A DNA stretch of 64,000 bases, taken from assembly GCF_000017205.1 (NCBI RefSeq), contig NC_009656.1, positions 934,001 through 998,000 on the forward strand. The letters are read 5' to 3'. Below the pieces are notes generated by a model. It did no database searches, had not been told where the DNA came from, and saw nothing but the letters and a program-made list of their open reading frames with translations. The first letter of the stretch is position 1. Each line of letters opens with the position of its first letter. The position numbers were made by a program, and so were the translations under genes. Shown here piece by piece: positions 18,221-26,563 of this stretch. This DNA is from Pseudomonas paraeruginosa PA7 (GTDB lineage Bacteria; Pseudomonadota; Gammaproteobacteria; Pseudomonadales; Pseudomonadaceae).

Positions 18221-18277
18221 ATGAAACGCGCAGCCTTTTCCTTCGATCGTTATTACGCCTATCTGCTCCCTCATTGA
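18221..18277 (+). CDS. Tyrosine-rich leader peptide of tyrS
   Basis: 18-codon frame MKRAAFSFDRYYAYLLPH followed by TGA, with three tyrosine codons in a four-codon stretch (TAT TAC GCC TAT). It lies between a strong promoter and tyrS, in the position and form of aminoacyl-tRNA synthetase attenuator peptides such as the pheST leader of E. coli. There is no SD and the promoter places the mRNA 5' end at the ATG, so translation would be leaderless. Ribosome stalling at the Tyr codons when charged tRNA-Tyr is scarce should favour tyrS expression. Seen: codons, promoter, alternative stems; inferred: mechanism. Confidence 0.7.
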   Translation: MKRAAFSFDRYYAYLLPH

Positions 18278-18357
18278 GGCGGTAGGTGCGTCGCTGCATT
18301 CCCGAACCGCCCGAGGCGGCGGTCCGGTGAACCCACTCCCAACCAGTCTCCTCGGGC
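18278..18357 (+). promoter_or_regulatory. Alternative stems of the tyrS attenuator
   Basis: ACCGCC at 18306-18311 can pair either with GGCGGT at 18278-18283 (just after the leader stop) or with GGCGGT at 18318-18323. GCCCGAGG (18309-18316) can also pair with CCTCGGGC (18350-18357), just before the tyrS SD. The mutually exclusive pairings are what attenuation requires. No U-run follows any stem, so control may be Rho-dependent or translational. Confidence 0.55.
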
Positions 18358-18382
18358 ACCCACCGTGCCAAAGGAGATATCC

Positions 18383-19621
18383 GTGTCCGCCCCGACCCAT
18401 CAGCAAGACCTGATCGCCCTGCTCGAAGAGCGTGGCTTCGTCCACCAGTGCACCGACCGCGAAGGCCTGGCCGCGCACCTGGCCGCCGGCCCGGTGACCG
18501 CCTACCTGGGCTTCGACGCCACCGCCGACAGCCTGCACGTCGGCCACCTGCAGGGCCTGATGCTGATGCGCTGGCTACAGAAGGCCGGGCACCGCCCGTT
18601 GCTGCTGATCGGCGGCGCCACCACCCGGATCGGCGATCCGAGCTTCCGCGATTCGAGCCGGCCGATCCTCGGCGAGGCGCAGATCCAGGCCAACATCGAC
18701 GGCATCGTCCGGGTCTTCTCGCGCTACGTCGCGCTGGACGAGGGCAGCCTGGTGAACAACGCCGAGTGGCTTGACGGCGTCGGCTACCTGGAATTCCTCG
18801 ACCAGGTCGGCCGGCATTTCTCGATCAACCGCCTGCTCACCTTCGACGCCATCAGGCAGCGCCTGGACCGCGAGCATTCGCTGTCGTTCCTCGAGTTCGG
18901 CTACACCCTGCTGCAGGCCTACGACTTCGTCGAACTGTCGCGCCGGCGCGGCTGCACCCTGCAACTCGGCGGCGCCGACCAGTGGGCGAACATCATCAAC
19001 GGCGTGGAGCTGTCGCGGCGCCAGGGCGGCGCCCAGCTGTTCGGCCTGACCATGCCGCTGCTGGCCACCCGTGACGGACGCAAGATGGGCAAGTCGGCGC
19101 AGGGCGCGGTCTGGCTCAACGCCGAGCGGCTGGCGCCGTTCGACTTCTGGCAGTTCTGGCGCAACTGCGACGATCGCGATGTCGCTCGCTTCCTCGCCCT
19201 GTTCAGCGAATTGCCGATGGACGAGGTGCGCCGCCTGGGCGCCTTGCAGGGCGCCGAGCTGAACGAAGCGAAGGTGGTCCTGGCCAATGCCGCCACCGCC
19301 CTGGCCCACGGCGCGGACGCCGCGCGGGCCGCGGCCGATGCCGCACGCGGAGTGTTCGCCGATGGCGCGCGGGACGCCGGGCTGCCGCTCGTCAGGATCT
19401 CCCGCGAGCGCCTGGCGCAGGGCCTGTCGCTGACCGAGCTGCTGGTGGACAACGCCCTGCAAGCCTCCCGTGGCGCGGTCCGTCGTCTCGCCGCCGGCGG
19501 CGGCCTGCGCCTGGACGGCATGCCGGTCGCCGACCCGGACGCGCCGCTGACGGGTGAGGTGGATGGCCGGCGCCTGAGCCTGGGCAAGAAGCAGCACCTG
19601 CAGTTGCGCCTCGATGACTGA
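18383..19621 (+). CDS. tyrS: Tyrosyl-tRNA synthetase
   Basis: 412 residues, class I synthetase that charges tRNA-Tyr. HIGH motif as HVGH (residues about 53-56, in [11 protein letters not shown]), tyrosine-binding [15 protein letters not shown] motif as KMGKS near residue 231, and a C-terminal S4 RNA-binding domain ([26 protein letters not shown]). The GTG start at 18383 is chosen for AAGGAG six bases before it; an in-frame GTG 18 bases earlier would sit on the SD. P. aeruginosa has a second, distant paralogue (tyrZ), which makes amino-acid-responsive control of this copy plausible. Confidence 0.95.
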
Positions 19622-19627
19622 GGAACT

Positions 19628-19651
19628 CGCGGCCCCGGGCGGGCCGCGTTT
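19628..19651 (+). terminator. tyrS terminator
   Basis: CGCGGCCC-N5-GGGCCGCG followed by TTT, directly after tyrS and abutting the stop of the convergent porin gene. Strong stem, short U-tract. Confidence 0.6.
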
Positions 19652-20907
19652 CACCAGAGCTTCAGGGTGTAGTTGACGATCAGGCGGTTCTCGTCCAGGT
19701 CCGTGCCGTAGCGACTGCGGTAGGTGACGTTGCGCCATTTCAGCGCGACGCTCTTCAGCGGCCCGCTCTGGATCACATAGGACAGGTCGCTGTTGCGCTC
19801 CCACTCGCTGTCGTCGGCGCGGCCGGCGCCGCGCTCGATGTCACGGCCCTGCACATAGCGGGTCATGAAGTTCAGGCCGGGCAGGCCGAGGCCGGCGAAG
19901 TCGTAGTCGTAGCGCAGCTGCCAGGATTTCTCCTGCGGCCGGGTGAAGGTCTGGTAGGTCATCAGGTTGGCCACGTAGGGTGGGGTGTAGCCGTTGAGCA
20001 CCGGGAAGGCGTCGTTGCCGATCATCTTCTGCAAGCCGACGCCGAAGGCATGGGCGCCGGCGCGCAGGGTGAACATGCCGTTGAGATTGCGGTTGTCCAC
20101 CGGCCCGGAGATCGCCGCGCCGTCCGCGTCGCTGTCGAAGAAGCGCAGGTCGCTGCGCAGCGAGAGGCCTTCGCCCAGCGGCAGGCTGTGCAGCAGGCCG
20201 AGGTAATGCTGCTGGTAGATGTCCTTCAGCTGACCGTAGTAGTAGCTGGCGCTGAGCCGCGGGGTGAGGGCATAGGTCGCCCCGGCGAGGTTGAACTCGT
20301 CGCTGGCGTGGGCCTTGTCGCGGCCCATGATGTACATGTCGTCGCTGCCGGCCGATTCGCGGGTGCGCGATTTCCACAACTGGCCGGCGCTGAGGGTCAG
20401 GCCGTCGAACTCGCTGGAGGTCAGCAGCGCGCCGTCGAAGGTCTGCGGCAGCAGGCGCATGTCGTCGCGGAACACCACCGGCAGTTGCGGCATGAGGATG
20501 CCGACCTGCAGCAGGGTCTTCGAGTGACGCAGCTTGGCGGTCAGGCCGAGGTGGCTGTAATCGTCCACCGGTTGCTTCGAGTTCGGTCCGAACGGCAGCG
20601 TGCCGTCGTTGCTGCGTCCGCGTCCCGAGTCGAGCTTGACGCCGAGCAGCCCGGTGGCGTCCAGGCCGACGCCCAGCGGTCCCTCGCTGAAGCCCGATTG
20701 CAGGCGCAGGACGAAGCCCTGCGACCAGTTGCCGGCCTGCGCCTGGGGCGCGGCGTGCTGGCGGTAGTCGCGCAACTGGTAGAAGTTGCGCAGGTCGAGG
20801 TGGGCGCTGCTGTCCGCGAGGAATTCCGCCTGCGCGGCGAGGGGCAGGAGGCCGAGGCCGAGCGCGTAGCCGCGCCAGGCGTGCGGCCGGGGGCTTGCCG
20901 TGATCAT
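19651..20907 (-). CDS. OprD-family outer-membrane porin
   Basis: 418 residues: signal peptide (about residues 1-27, ending PLAAQAEF) and an OprD-type beta-barrel with alternating strands and aromatic girdles (HLDLRNFYQLRDYRQ near the N-terminus, FTRPQEKSWQLRYDYDFAGLGLPGL near the C-terminus). The last residue is Trp (VNYTLKLW) rather than the commoner Phe, still acceptable as a C-terminal insertion signal. The family forms narrow channels for amino or aromatic acids. A TTAACTTGTTAA palindrome about 75 bp upstream, shared with the hpa operon, suggests 4-hydroxyphenylacetate or a related acid as substrate. Confidence 0.88.
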   Translation of the reverse strand: MITASPRPHAWRGYALGLGLLPLAAQAEFLADSSAHLDLRNFYQLRDYRQHAAPQAQAGNWSQGFVLRLQSGFSEGPLGVGLDATGLLGVKLDSGRGRSNDGTLPFGPNSKQPVDDYSHLGLTAKLRHSKTLLQVGILMPQLPVVFRDDMRLLPQTFDGALLTSSEFDGLTLSAGQLWKSRTRESAGSDDMYIMGRDKAHASDEFNLAGATYALTPRLSASYYYGQLKDIYQQHYLGLLHSLPLGEGLSLRSDLRFFDSDADGAAISGPVDNRNLNGMFTLRAGAHAFGVGLQKMIGNDAFPVLNGYTPPYVANLMTYQTFTRPQEKSWQLRYDYDFAGLGLPGLNFMTRYVQGRDIERGAGRADDSEWERNSDLSYVIQSGPLKSVALKWRNVTYRSRYGTDLDENRLIVNYTLKLW

Positions 20908-20978
20908 CGATTCTTCCCTTGGTTGTTGTTCTTGTAGGTCTGGGTGACGCCGATTGCACGGCGAGTTCTATCATATTG

Positions 20979-20990
20979 TTAACTTGTTAA
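20979..20990. promoter_or_regulatory. HpaR-type operator before the porin gene
   Basis: TTAACTTGTTAA, one of four sites in the window fitting or nearly fitting TTAACNTGTTAA. It is about 75 bp upstream of the porin start, in promoter range. Confidence 0.65.
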
Positions 20991-21144
20991 TGAAGTGCTG
21001 GCGATCCTGCCCGGAAGCGGTGGTCGGGACGAGGTTGGAAAAAAGCGTTTCCTCGTGGGCTTCCGCTGCCGGCATGCAAGGGGCGCCGTCTCTTGCCGCC
21101 GCCAGGACGCGCGGATCGTGGCCAGCATGGTTTTCGTTGTTTCG

Positions 21145-21156
21145 TTAACCTGTTAA
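21145..21156. promoter_or_regulatory. HpaR-type operator before the MFS/hpaR genes
   Basis: TTAACCTGTTAA inside the longer perfect palindrome CGTTAAC-CT-GTTAACG (21143-21158), about 145 bp upstream of the MFS start. It could autoregulate the downstream MarR gene. Confidence 0.65.
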
Positions 21157-21300
21157 CGTTGTGCCGCCGGCGCGGTCGAAGGCGAACGACGTCGCGCCAC
21201 CGGGATTTCCCGGGCGCCGGCATTGAATCCCTGTGCGCGCGGGTATTGCCTGGAGGCAACGGCCATGGGCCGGGACAGCGAAGAAGAAAGGAGCGAGGGC

Positions 21301-22509
21301 ATGCCGGCGAGTGCAGCGAAGAACCATCCCGGGGGCGCCGGACGCCACCTGTTGCCGCTGTTGTCGGCGCTGGTGGCGTTCGGCCCCTTGTCGATCGACA
21401 TGTACCTGCCGAGCCTGCCGGCGATCGCCGCCGACCTCGGCGCCAGCGATGCGCAGGTGCAGCGGAGCATCAGCGGTTTCCTGGTCGGCTTCTGCGTCGG
21501 CATGCTGTTCTACGGGCCGTTGTCCGACCGTTTCGGCCGGCGCCCGGTGCTGCTCGCCGGGATCGCCCTGTACCTGGCCAGCAGCCTGGCCTGCGCCCTG
21601 GCCGGCAGCGCCGGGCAACTGCTGTCGCTGCGGGTGCTCCAGGCTCTCGGCGGAGGTGCCGCCTCGGTACTGGCGCGAGCCATGGTGCGCGACCTCTATC
21701 CGCTGGACGAGGCCGCGCGGATGCTGGCGCTGATGCATCTGGTGACCATGCTGGCGCCGCTGGCCGCGCCGCTGCTCGGCGGCTACCTGATGCTCTGGGC
21801 CGGCTGGCGCGCGCTGTTCGTGGCCCTCGCGCTGTTCGCCGGGCTCTGCCTGCTGGCGGTCTGGCGGGTCGCCGAAAGCCATCCGCCGGAGCGCCGCGGC
21901 GGCAGCCTTGCCCAGGCCTTCCTTGCCTACGGGCGGCTGCTCGGCGACCGTCGCGCGCTGGGCTACGTGTTGTGCATGGGCCTGGCGTTCGCCGGAATGT
22001 TCGCCTACATCAGCGCCGCGCCCTTTGTGTTCATCGAGCACTTCGGCGTGCCGGCGGAGCGCTTCGGCTGGTTCTTCGGCCTGAACATCCTCGGCGTGAT
22101 GCTCGCCACCTGGAGCAGCGCGCGCCTGGTGCGTCGCCTCGGCCCGCGACCGCTGCTGCTGGCCGGCAGTCTGCTGGCGTGCGTCTCCGGCCTGTTCCTG
22201 CTGGCCCATGCCGCGCTCGGCGAGCCGGGCGGATTGTGGGCGCTGGTGCCGGGACTACTGTGCTTCGTCAGCGTCACCGGCCTGCTCGGGGCCAACTGCA
22301 TCGCCAGCCTGCTGGCGTTGTATCCCGGGCAGGCCGGGGCGGCGTCGGCGGTGGCGGTGTCCGGCCAGTTCGGCCTCGGCTGCCTGGCCAGCCTGGCGGT
22401 CGGCTGGCTGGCGTTGCCGGGCGTGCTGCCGATGGCGCTGGTGATGGCCATCTGCGGCATCGGCAGCCTGCTGGCGCTGGGCCTTGCGCTATTGCACGGA
22501 GGCCGTTGA
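21301..22509 (+). CDS. Bcr/CflA-type MFS efflux transporter
   Basis: 402 residues with 12 predicted membrane helices. Motif A (GPLSDRFGRRPVLL) follows helix 2, and ALVAFGPLSIDMYLPSLPAIAADL in helix 1 is the hallmark of the Bcr/CflA drug-proton antiporters. Start chosen at 21301 for AAGGAGCGAGGGC upstream; the frame is open 26 codons further. It is divergent from the porin and 85 bp before the MarR regulator, with the shared operator in front. Whether it exports a toxic intermediate of aromatic acid catabolism or a drug is unknown. Confidence 0.85.
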   Translation: MPASAAKNHPGGAGRHLLPLLSALVAFGPLSIDMYLPSLPAIAADLGASDAQVQRSISGFLVGFCVGMLFYGPLSDRFGRRPVLLAGIALYLASSLACALAGSAGQLLSLRVLQALGGGAASVLARAMVRDLYPLDEAARMLALMHLVTMLAPLAAPLLGGYLMLWAGWRALFVALALFAGLCLLAVWRVAESHPPERRGGSLAQAFLAYGRLLGDRRALGYVLCMGLAFAGMFAYISAAPFVFIEHFGVPAERFGWFFGLNILGVMLATWSSARLVRRLGPRPLLLAGSLLACVSGLFLLAHAALGEPGGLWALVPGLLCFVSVTGLLGANCIASLLALYPGQAGAASAVAVSGQFGLGCLASLAVGWLALPGVLPMALVMAICGIGSLLALGLALLHGGR

Positions 22510-22594
22510 TTTCCTGCTGCATGCCCGCATGCAGCCTGTGTTTTTTCCGCTACTCTTCTGCACTTTCGAAACCAGCCATCCAAGCTCGGACCCT

Positions 22595-23017
22595 ATGTCG
22601 ACGCCAAGACCCTCCCTGACCCTGACCCTGTTGCAGGCTCGCGAAGCCGCGATGAGTTTCTTCCGCCCCTCCCTCAACCAGCATGGCCTTACCGAGCAGC
22701 AGTGGCGGGTGATCCGCATCCTGCGCCAGCAAGGCGAGATGGAGAGCTACCAGCTGGCCAACCAGGCCTGCATCCTGCGCCCGAGCATGACCGGCGTGCT
22801 GGCGCGCCTGGAGCGCGACGGCATCGTGCGGCGCTGGAAGGCGCCCAAGGACCAGCGGCGGGTCTACGTGAACCTGACCGAGAAGGGCCAGCAGTGCTTC
22901 GTCTCGATGAGCGGTGACATGGAGAAGAACTACCAGCGCATCCAGGAGCGCTTCGGCGAGGACAAGCTCGCGCAGCTACTCGATCTGCTCAACGAGCTGA
23001 AGAAGATCAAGCCCTGA
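22595..23017 (+). CDS. hpaR: MarR-family regulator, HpaR-like
   Basis: 140 residues with the MarR winged helix: LTEQQWRVIRILRQQGEMESYQLANQACILRPSMTGVLARLERDGIVRRW and the wing DQRRVYVNLTEKG. In enteric hpa clusters HpaR represses the meta-cleavage operon and is released by the aromatic acid. Here the gene is 7 kb from the operon, but matching palindromes occur at all three candidate promoters. Start at 22595 gives the usual family length. Probably co-transcribed with the MFS gene. Confidence 0.85.
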   Translation: MSTPRPSLTLTLLQAREAAMSFFRPSLNQHGLTEQQWRVIRILRQQGEMESYQLANQACILRPSMTGVLARLERDGIVRRWKAPKDQRRVYVNLTEKGQQCFVSMSGDMEKNYQRIQERFGEDKLAQLLDLLNELKKIKP

Positions 23018-23021
23018 GGCG

Positions 23022-23046
23022 ACTGGCCGGCGTCATGCCGGCCAGT
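23022..23046. terminator. Bidirectional hairpin between hpaR and ccoQ4
   Basis: ACTGGCCGGC-N5-GCCGGCCAGT, perfect 10-bp stem between convergent genes; the loop carries the stop codon of ccoQ4. Short T content on either side. Confidence 0.5.
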
Positions 23047-23275
23047 CCTTGTCCCAGTGCCGGCAATCGCCCTGGCAGCGACCGGGGCAGCCGCAGCCGG
23101 TGCGGCTCCTGCCGGTTTCCCGCTCGACCCGGCGGGCCACTTCCTCGTCGTCGGCGAACGGCAGCATGCTCGCCTGGTCCAGGGTCTTGGCGTGGCGCAG
23201 GCTCCAGTGCACGCCGAAGAACAGCACGGCGACCGCCAGCAGCTCCGGCAGGAGCTCGCTCCAACTGAATTCCAT
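23033..23275 (-). CDS. ccoQ4: CcoQ-like small subunit of orphan cbb3 oxidase
   Basis: 80 residues: one N-terminal membrane helix (LLPELLAVAVLFFGVHWSLRH), then a soluble tail ending in a cysteine-rich CGCPGRCQGDC. Encoded 83 bp after the CcoN isosubunit on the same strand. In P. aeruginosa this place is occupied by ccoQ4, part of the ccoN4Q4 orphan pair whose products assemble with subunits from the main cco operons. The cysteine cluster is unlike canonical CcoQ and could bind a metal. GAGGAG precedes the ATG. Confidence 0.75.
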   Translation of the reverse strand: MEFSWSELLPELLAVAVLFFGVHWSLRHAKTLDQASMLPFADDEEVARRVERETGRSRTGCGCPGRCQGDCRHWDKDWPA

Positions 23276-23358
23276 GATGATTCTCCTCGTCGGTTGACGA
23301 ACCTTGCCCGCAGCGTGGCGGGCGAGGACCGGGGAGGGAAGGGAGGCGCCGTCGCGAC

Positions 23359-24786
23359 TCAGGCCATGCGGGCCGCCGCGAGGACTCCTTCCGGGCGCGC
23401 CTGGCGCACCGTGCGCCAGGTGTTGTAGCTCATCAGCAGCATGCCGGTGAGGAAGAACCCGCCGCCGACCAGGCGCACGATGAAGCCCGGGTGGCTGGCC
23501 ACCAGGGATTCGACGAACGAGTAGGTCAGCGTGCCGTCCTCGTTGACCGCGCGCCACATCAGGCCCTGGGTGATGCCGTTGACCCACAGCGAGGCGATGT
23601 ACAGCACGGTGCCGATGGTGGCCAGCCAGAAGTGCGCGTTGATCAGGCCGACGCTGTGCATCTTCTCCACCCCGTAGACCTTGGGAATCAGGTGGTAGAG
23701 CGAGCCGATGGTGATCATCGCCACCCAGCCGAGGGCGCCGGCATGGACGTGGCCGATGGTCCAGTCGGTGTAGTGGGAGAGGGCGTTGACGGTCTTGATC
23801 GCCATCATCGGGCCTTCGAAGGTGGACATGCCATAGAAGGCCAGGGAGACCACCAGGAAGCGCAGGATCGGGTCGTCGCGCAGCTTATGCCAGGCGCCGG
23901 AGAGGGTCATCATGCCGTTGATCATGCCGCCCCAGCTCGGCGCCAGGAGGATCAGCGACATCACCATGCCCAGCGACTGCGCCCAGTCCGGCAGCGCGGT
24001 GTAGTGCAGGTGGTGCGGGCCGGCCCAGATGTACAGGGTGATCAGCGCCCAGAAGTGGACGATGGACAGCCGGTAGGAGTAGACCGGGCGCCCGGCCTGC
24101 TTGGGCACGAAGTAGTACATCATGCCGAGGAAGCCGGTGGTCAGGAAGAAGCCCACCGCGTTGTGCCCGTACCACCACTGGACCATGGCGTCGGTGGCGC
24201 CGGAGTACATCGAGTAGGACTTGAACCAGCTCACCGGCAGCGACATGTGGTTGACGATGTGCAGCATCGCGGTGGTCAGGATGAACGAGCCGAAGAACCA
24301 GTTGCCGACATAGATGTGCCTGACCTTGCGCTTGAGCAGGGTGCCGAAGAACACCACCGCGTAGGCGACCCAGACGATCGCCAGCCAGACCGCGCCGGTG
24401 AACTCGATCTCGGCGTATTCCTTGGTGGTGGTATTGCCCAGCGGCAGGCTGATCAGCAGGATCACCGCCACCGCCTGCCAGCCCCAGAAGGTGAAGGCCG
24501 CCAGGGTATCGGAGAACAGTCGTACCTGGCAGGTGCGCTGCACCGTGTAGTAGCTGGTGGCGAACAGCGCGCAGCCACCGAAGGCGAAGATCACCAGGTT
24601 GGTGTGCAGCGGCCGCAGGCGGCCGAAGCTGGTCCAGGGCAGGTCGAAGTTCATCTGGGGCCAGACCAGCTGCGAGGCGATGAGTACGCCCAACCCCATG
24701 CCGATCACGCCCCATACCACGGTCATGATGGCGAACTGGCGAACCACCTTGTAGTTGTAGGCAGGTTCCGTCGTTGCTTTGTTCAT
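23359..24786 (-). CDS. ccoN4: Orphan cbb3-type oxidase subunit I isoform
   Basis: 475 residues, 12 membrane helices, catalytic subunit of a cbb3 haem-copper oxidase that reduces O2 at high affinity. Haem and copper ligands are in place: His in [14 protein letters not shown], His in [15 protein letters not shown] in GPHHLHYT, and the paired His in [11 protein letters not shown]. In P. aeruginosa the ccoN4 isoform is reported to aid growth with cyanide and phenazine use in biofilms. It has no ccoO or ccoP partner here, consistent with isosubunit exchange. Preceded by the 40-bp shared promoter element (24862-24925). Confidence 0.92.
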   Translation of the reverse strand: MNKATTEPAYNYKVVRQFAIMTVVWGVIGMGLGVLIASQLVWPQMNFDLPWTSFGRLRPLHTNLVIFAFGGCALFATSYYTVQRTCQVRLFSDTLAAFTFWGWQAVAVILLISLPLGNTTTKEYAEIEFTGAVWLAIVWVAYAVVFFGTLLKRKVRHIYVGNWFFGSFILTTAMLHIVNHMSLPVSWFKSYSMYSGATDAMVQWWYGHNAVGFFLTTGFLGMMYYFVPKQAGRPVYSYRLSIVHFWALITLYIWAGPHHLHYTALPDWAQSLGMVMSLILLAPSWGGMINGMMTLSGAWHKLRDDPILRFLVVSLAFYGMSTFEGPMMAIKTVNALSHYTDWTIGHVHAGALGWVAMITIGSLYHLIPKVYGVEKMHSVGLINAHFWLATIGTVLYIASLWVNGITQGLMWRAVNEDGTLTYSFVESLVASHPGFIVRLVGGGFFLTGMLLMSYNTWRTVRQARPEGVLAAARMA

Positions 24787-24861
24787 CTGTACAGTCCCGA
24801 AAGAAAGGAACAGCCGGCGACCGCCGTCGAGGGGGGAGACGGGGCGCCGGCCGGAGCCTGC

Positions 24862-24925
24862 AATCTAAGGGCTGGGGCGGGGGTAAAACAGCTTCAGGTC
24901 GATATGGAATTTGGGTATCAGATGC
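24862..24925 (-). promoter_or_regulatory. Shared activator element and -10 box of ccoN4
   Basis: On the minus strand, ATCTGAT and ACCTG half-sites 24 bp apart, ending in GCTGTTT (40 bp, 24886-24925), then exactly 18 bp and TAGATT (24862-24867). The same layout precedes ccoG and the siroheme reductase. Confidence 0.7.
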
Positions 24926-24988
24926 GGCAGGAGAATGCGTTTGCGCAGGGCGGCGGCGCATACCGGGATGGGGGGACGCGAGCCGATC

Positions 24989-25020
24989 AGGGCGGATAAC
25001 CGCGTGCGGTTATCCGCCCT
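24989..25020. repeat. Dispersed palindromic repeat, copy 1
   Basis: AGGGCGGATAACCGC-GT-GCGGTTATCCGCCCT, a perfect 15-bp inverted repeat between the MocR regulator gene and the ccoN4 promoter. Related copies lie at 52241, 56061 and 59836. Confidence 0.75.
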
Positions 25021-25050
25021 ACACCGGGGTGGCTTTCCGTCTGCGGGGCG

Positions 25051-26553
25051 TCATCCCGCCAGCGACTGGGCGATCCGCCCGAGGGTTTCCATCGCCTTCT
25101 CCTGCCGCGCGCTCCACGGATGCCCGTAGTTGAGCCGGGCGCAGTGGGCGAAACGGCGGGTGGCGGAGAAGATCGGCCCTGGGGCGAGGCTGATGCCCTG
25201 GGCCAGGGCCAGTTGGAACAGGCGCAGCGAATCGACCGCCTCGGGCAGTTCCAACCAGAGGAAATAGCCGCCGCTCGGGCGGCTGACCCGGGTCTGCTCG
25301 GGGAAGTAGCGCGCCACCGCCGCGAGCATGGCGTTCTGCTGGGTTTCCAGGGCGTAGCGCAGCTTGCGCAGGTGGCGATCATAGCCGCCGTGCTGGAGAT
25401 AGTCGGCGATGGCCGCCTGGGCCGGGATCGACGCCGACAGGCTGGTCATCAGCTTCAGCCGCTCGATCTGCTCGGCATAGCGCCCGCCGGCCACCCAGCC
25501 GACCCGGTAGCCCGGCGCCAGGCTCTTGGAGAAGGAGCTGCAGTGCATCACCAGGCCTTCCTGGTCGTAGGCCTTGACCGGCTTCGGCGCCTGCTGGCCG
25601 AAGTACAGCTCGGCGTAGACGTCGTCCTCGATCATCGGCACCTGGTGGCGCGCCAGCAGTTCGGCGAGGGCGCGTTTCTTCTCGTCGTCCATGCTCGCGC
25701 CCATCGGGTTCTGGAAGTTGCTCATGAACCAGCAGGCCTTGATCGGCAGGCGCTGCAGGCTGTCGGCGAGCACCTCCAGGTCGATGCCCTCGCGCGGGTG
25801 CACGGGGATCTCCACCGCCTTCAGCTTCAGCCGTTCCAGCACCTGCAGGGTGGCATAGAACGCCGGCGCCTCGATGGCCACCAGGTCGCCGGGACGGGTG
25901 ACCACCTGCAGGCAGAGGTTGAGCGCTTCCAGCGCGCCATTGCTGATCACCAGTTCTTCCACCGGCAGCAGCAGGCCGCCGACCATGTAGCGCAGCGCGA
26001 TCTGCCGGCGCAGGCCGTGGTTGCCGGGGGTCATGTCGGCGACCACCGACTGCGGGTCCATGTCGCGCACCGCGTGGGCCATGGAGCGCGCCAGGCGCGG
26101 CAGGGGGAACAGCTGGGGGCTGGGGAAGGCCGAACCGAAGGGCACGGTGTCCGGGTCCTTGATCGAGCTGAGCACGGAGAACACCAGCTCGCTGACGTCG
26201 ACCTCGGTGGCGTCGGCCTGGCGCGGGCTGATCTCCGGTTCCGGCAGCGGCCGTTGCACGTGCTGGCAGACGAAGTAGCCGGAGCGCGCGCGGGCCATGA
26301 TCAGCCCGCGGCTTTCCAGCAGGTAGTAGGCCTGGAACACGGTGGACGCGCTGACCCCATAGGTGCGGCTGGCGTGCCGCACCGAAGGCACCTTTTGCCC
26401 GGGGGCGAGGACGCCGGTACGGATCAGCTCGGCAATCTCGTCGGCGAATTTCTCGTAGCGCTTCATCTTGTCCTGGCCGCTGTCCTGGCTGGCCGTGGGC
26501 ACGGCCGCTGGCGCCCACTCTATGCGCGCCGGGACCGTGTTGTCATGCCTCAT
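25051..26553 (-). CDS. mpaR: MocR-type regulator (GntR wHTH plus aminotransferase domain)
   Basis: 500 residues. GntR-type winged helix near residues 30-105 (LAPGQKVPSVRHASRTYGVSASTVFQAYYLLESRGLI), then a fold-type I aminotransferase domain with the PLP-lysine region SSFSKSLAPGYRVGW and the arginine-containing C-terminal part. MocR proteins bind direct repeats and sense amines or PLP adducts. The gene follows ccoG by 10 bp with AGGAGG before its ATG, and sits inside the cluster it probably activates. As recalled, the PAO1 counterpart (PA4132) is named MpaR. Confidence 0.88.
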   Translation of the reverse strand: MRHDNTVPARIEWAPAAVPTASQDSGQDKMKRYEKFADEIAELIRTGVLAPGQKVPSVRHASRTYGVSASTVFQAYYLLESRGLIMARARSGYFVCQHVQRPLPEPEISPRQADATEVDVSELVFSVLSSIKDPDTVPFGSAFPSPQLFPLPRLARSMAHAVRDMDPQSVVADMTPGNHGLRRQIALRYMVGGLLLPVEELVISNGALEALNLCLQVVTRPGDLVAIEAPAFYATLQVLERLKLKAVEIPVHPREGIDLEVLADSLQRLPIKACWFMSNFQNPMGASMDDEKKRALAELLARHQVPMIEDDVYAELYFGQQAPKPVKAYDQEGLVMHCSSFSKSLAPGYRVGWVAGGRYAEQIERLKLMTSLSASIPAQAAIADYLQHGGYDRHLRKLRYALETQQNAMLAAVARYFPEQTRVSRPSGGYFLWLELPEAVDSLRLFQLALAQGISLAPGPIFSATRRFAHCARLNYGHPWSARQEKAMETLGRIAQSLAG

Positions 26554-26563
26554 CGCGGCCTCC

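Noticed and set aside
24889-24925. ANR/FNR box upstream of ccoN4
   Set aside because: CTGAT-N4-AAATT matches only the first half of TTGAT-N4-ATCAA; the sequence is better explained by the 40-bp element shared with two other promoters.
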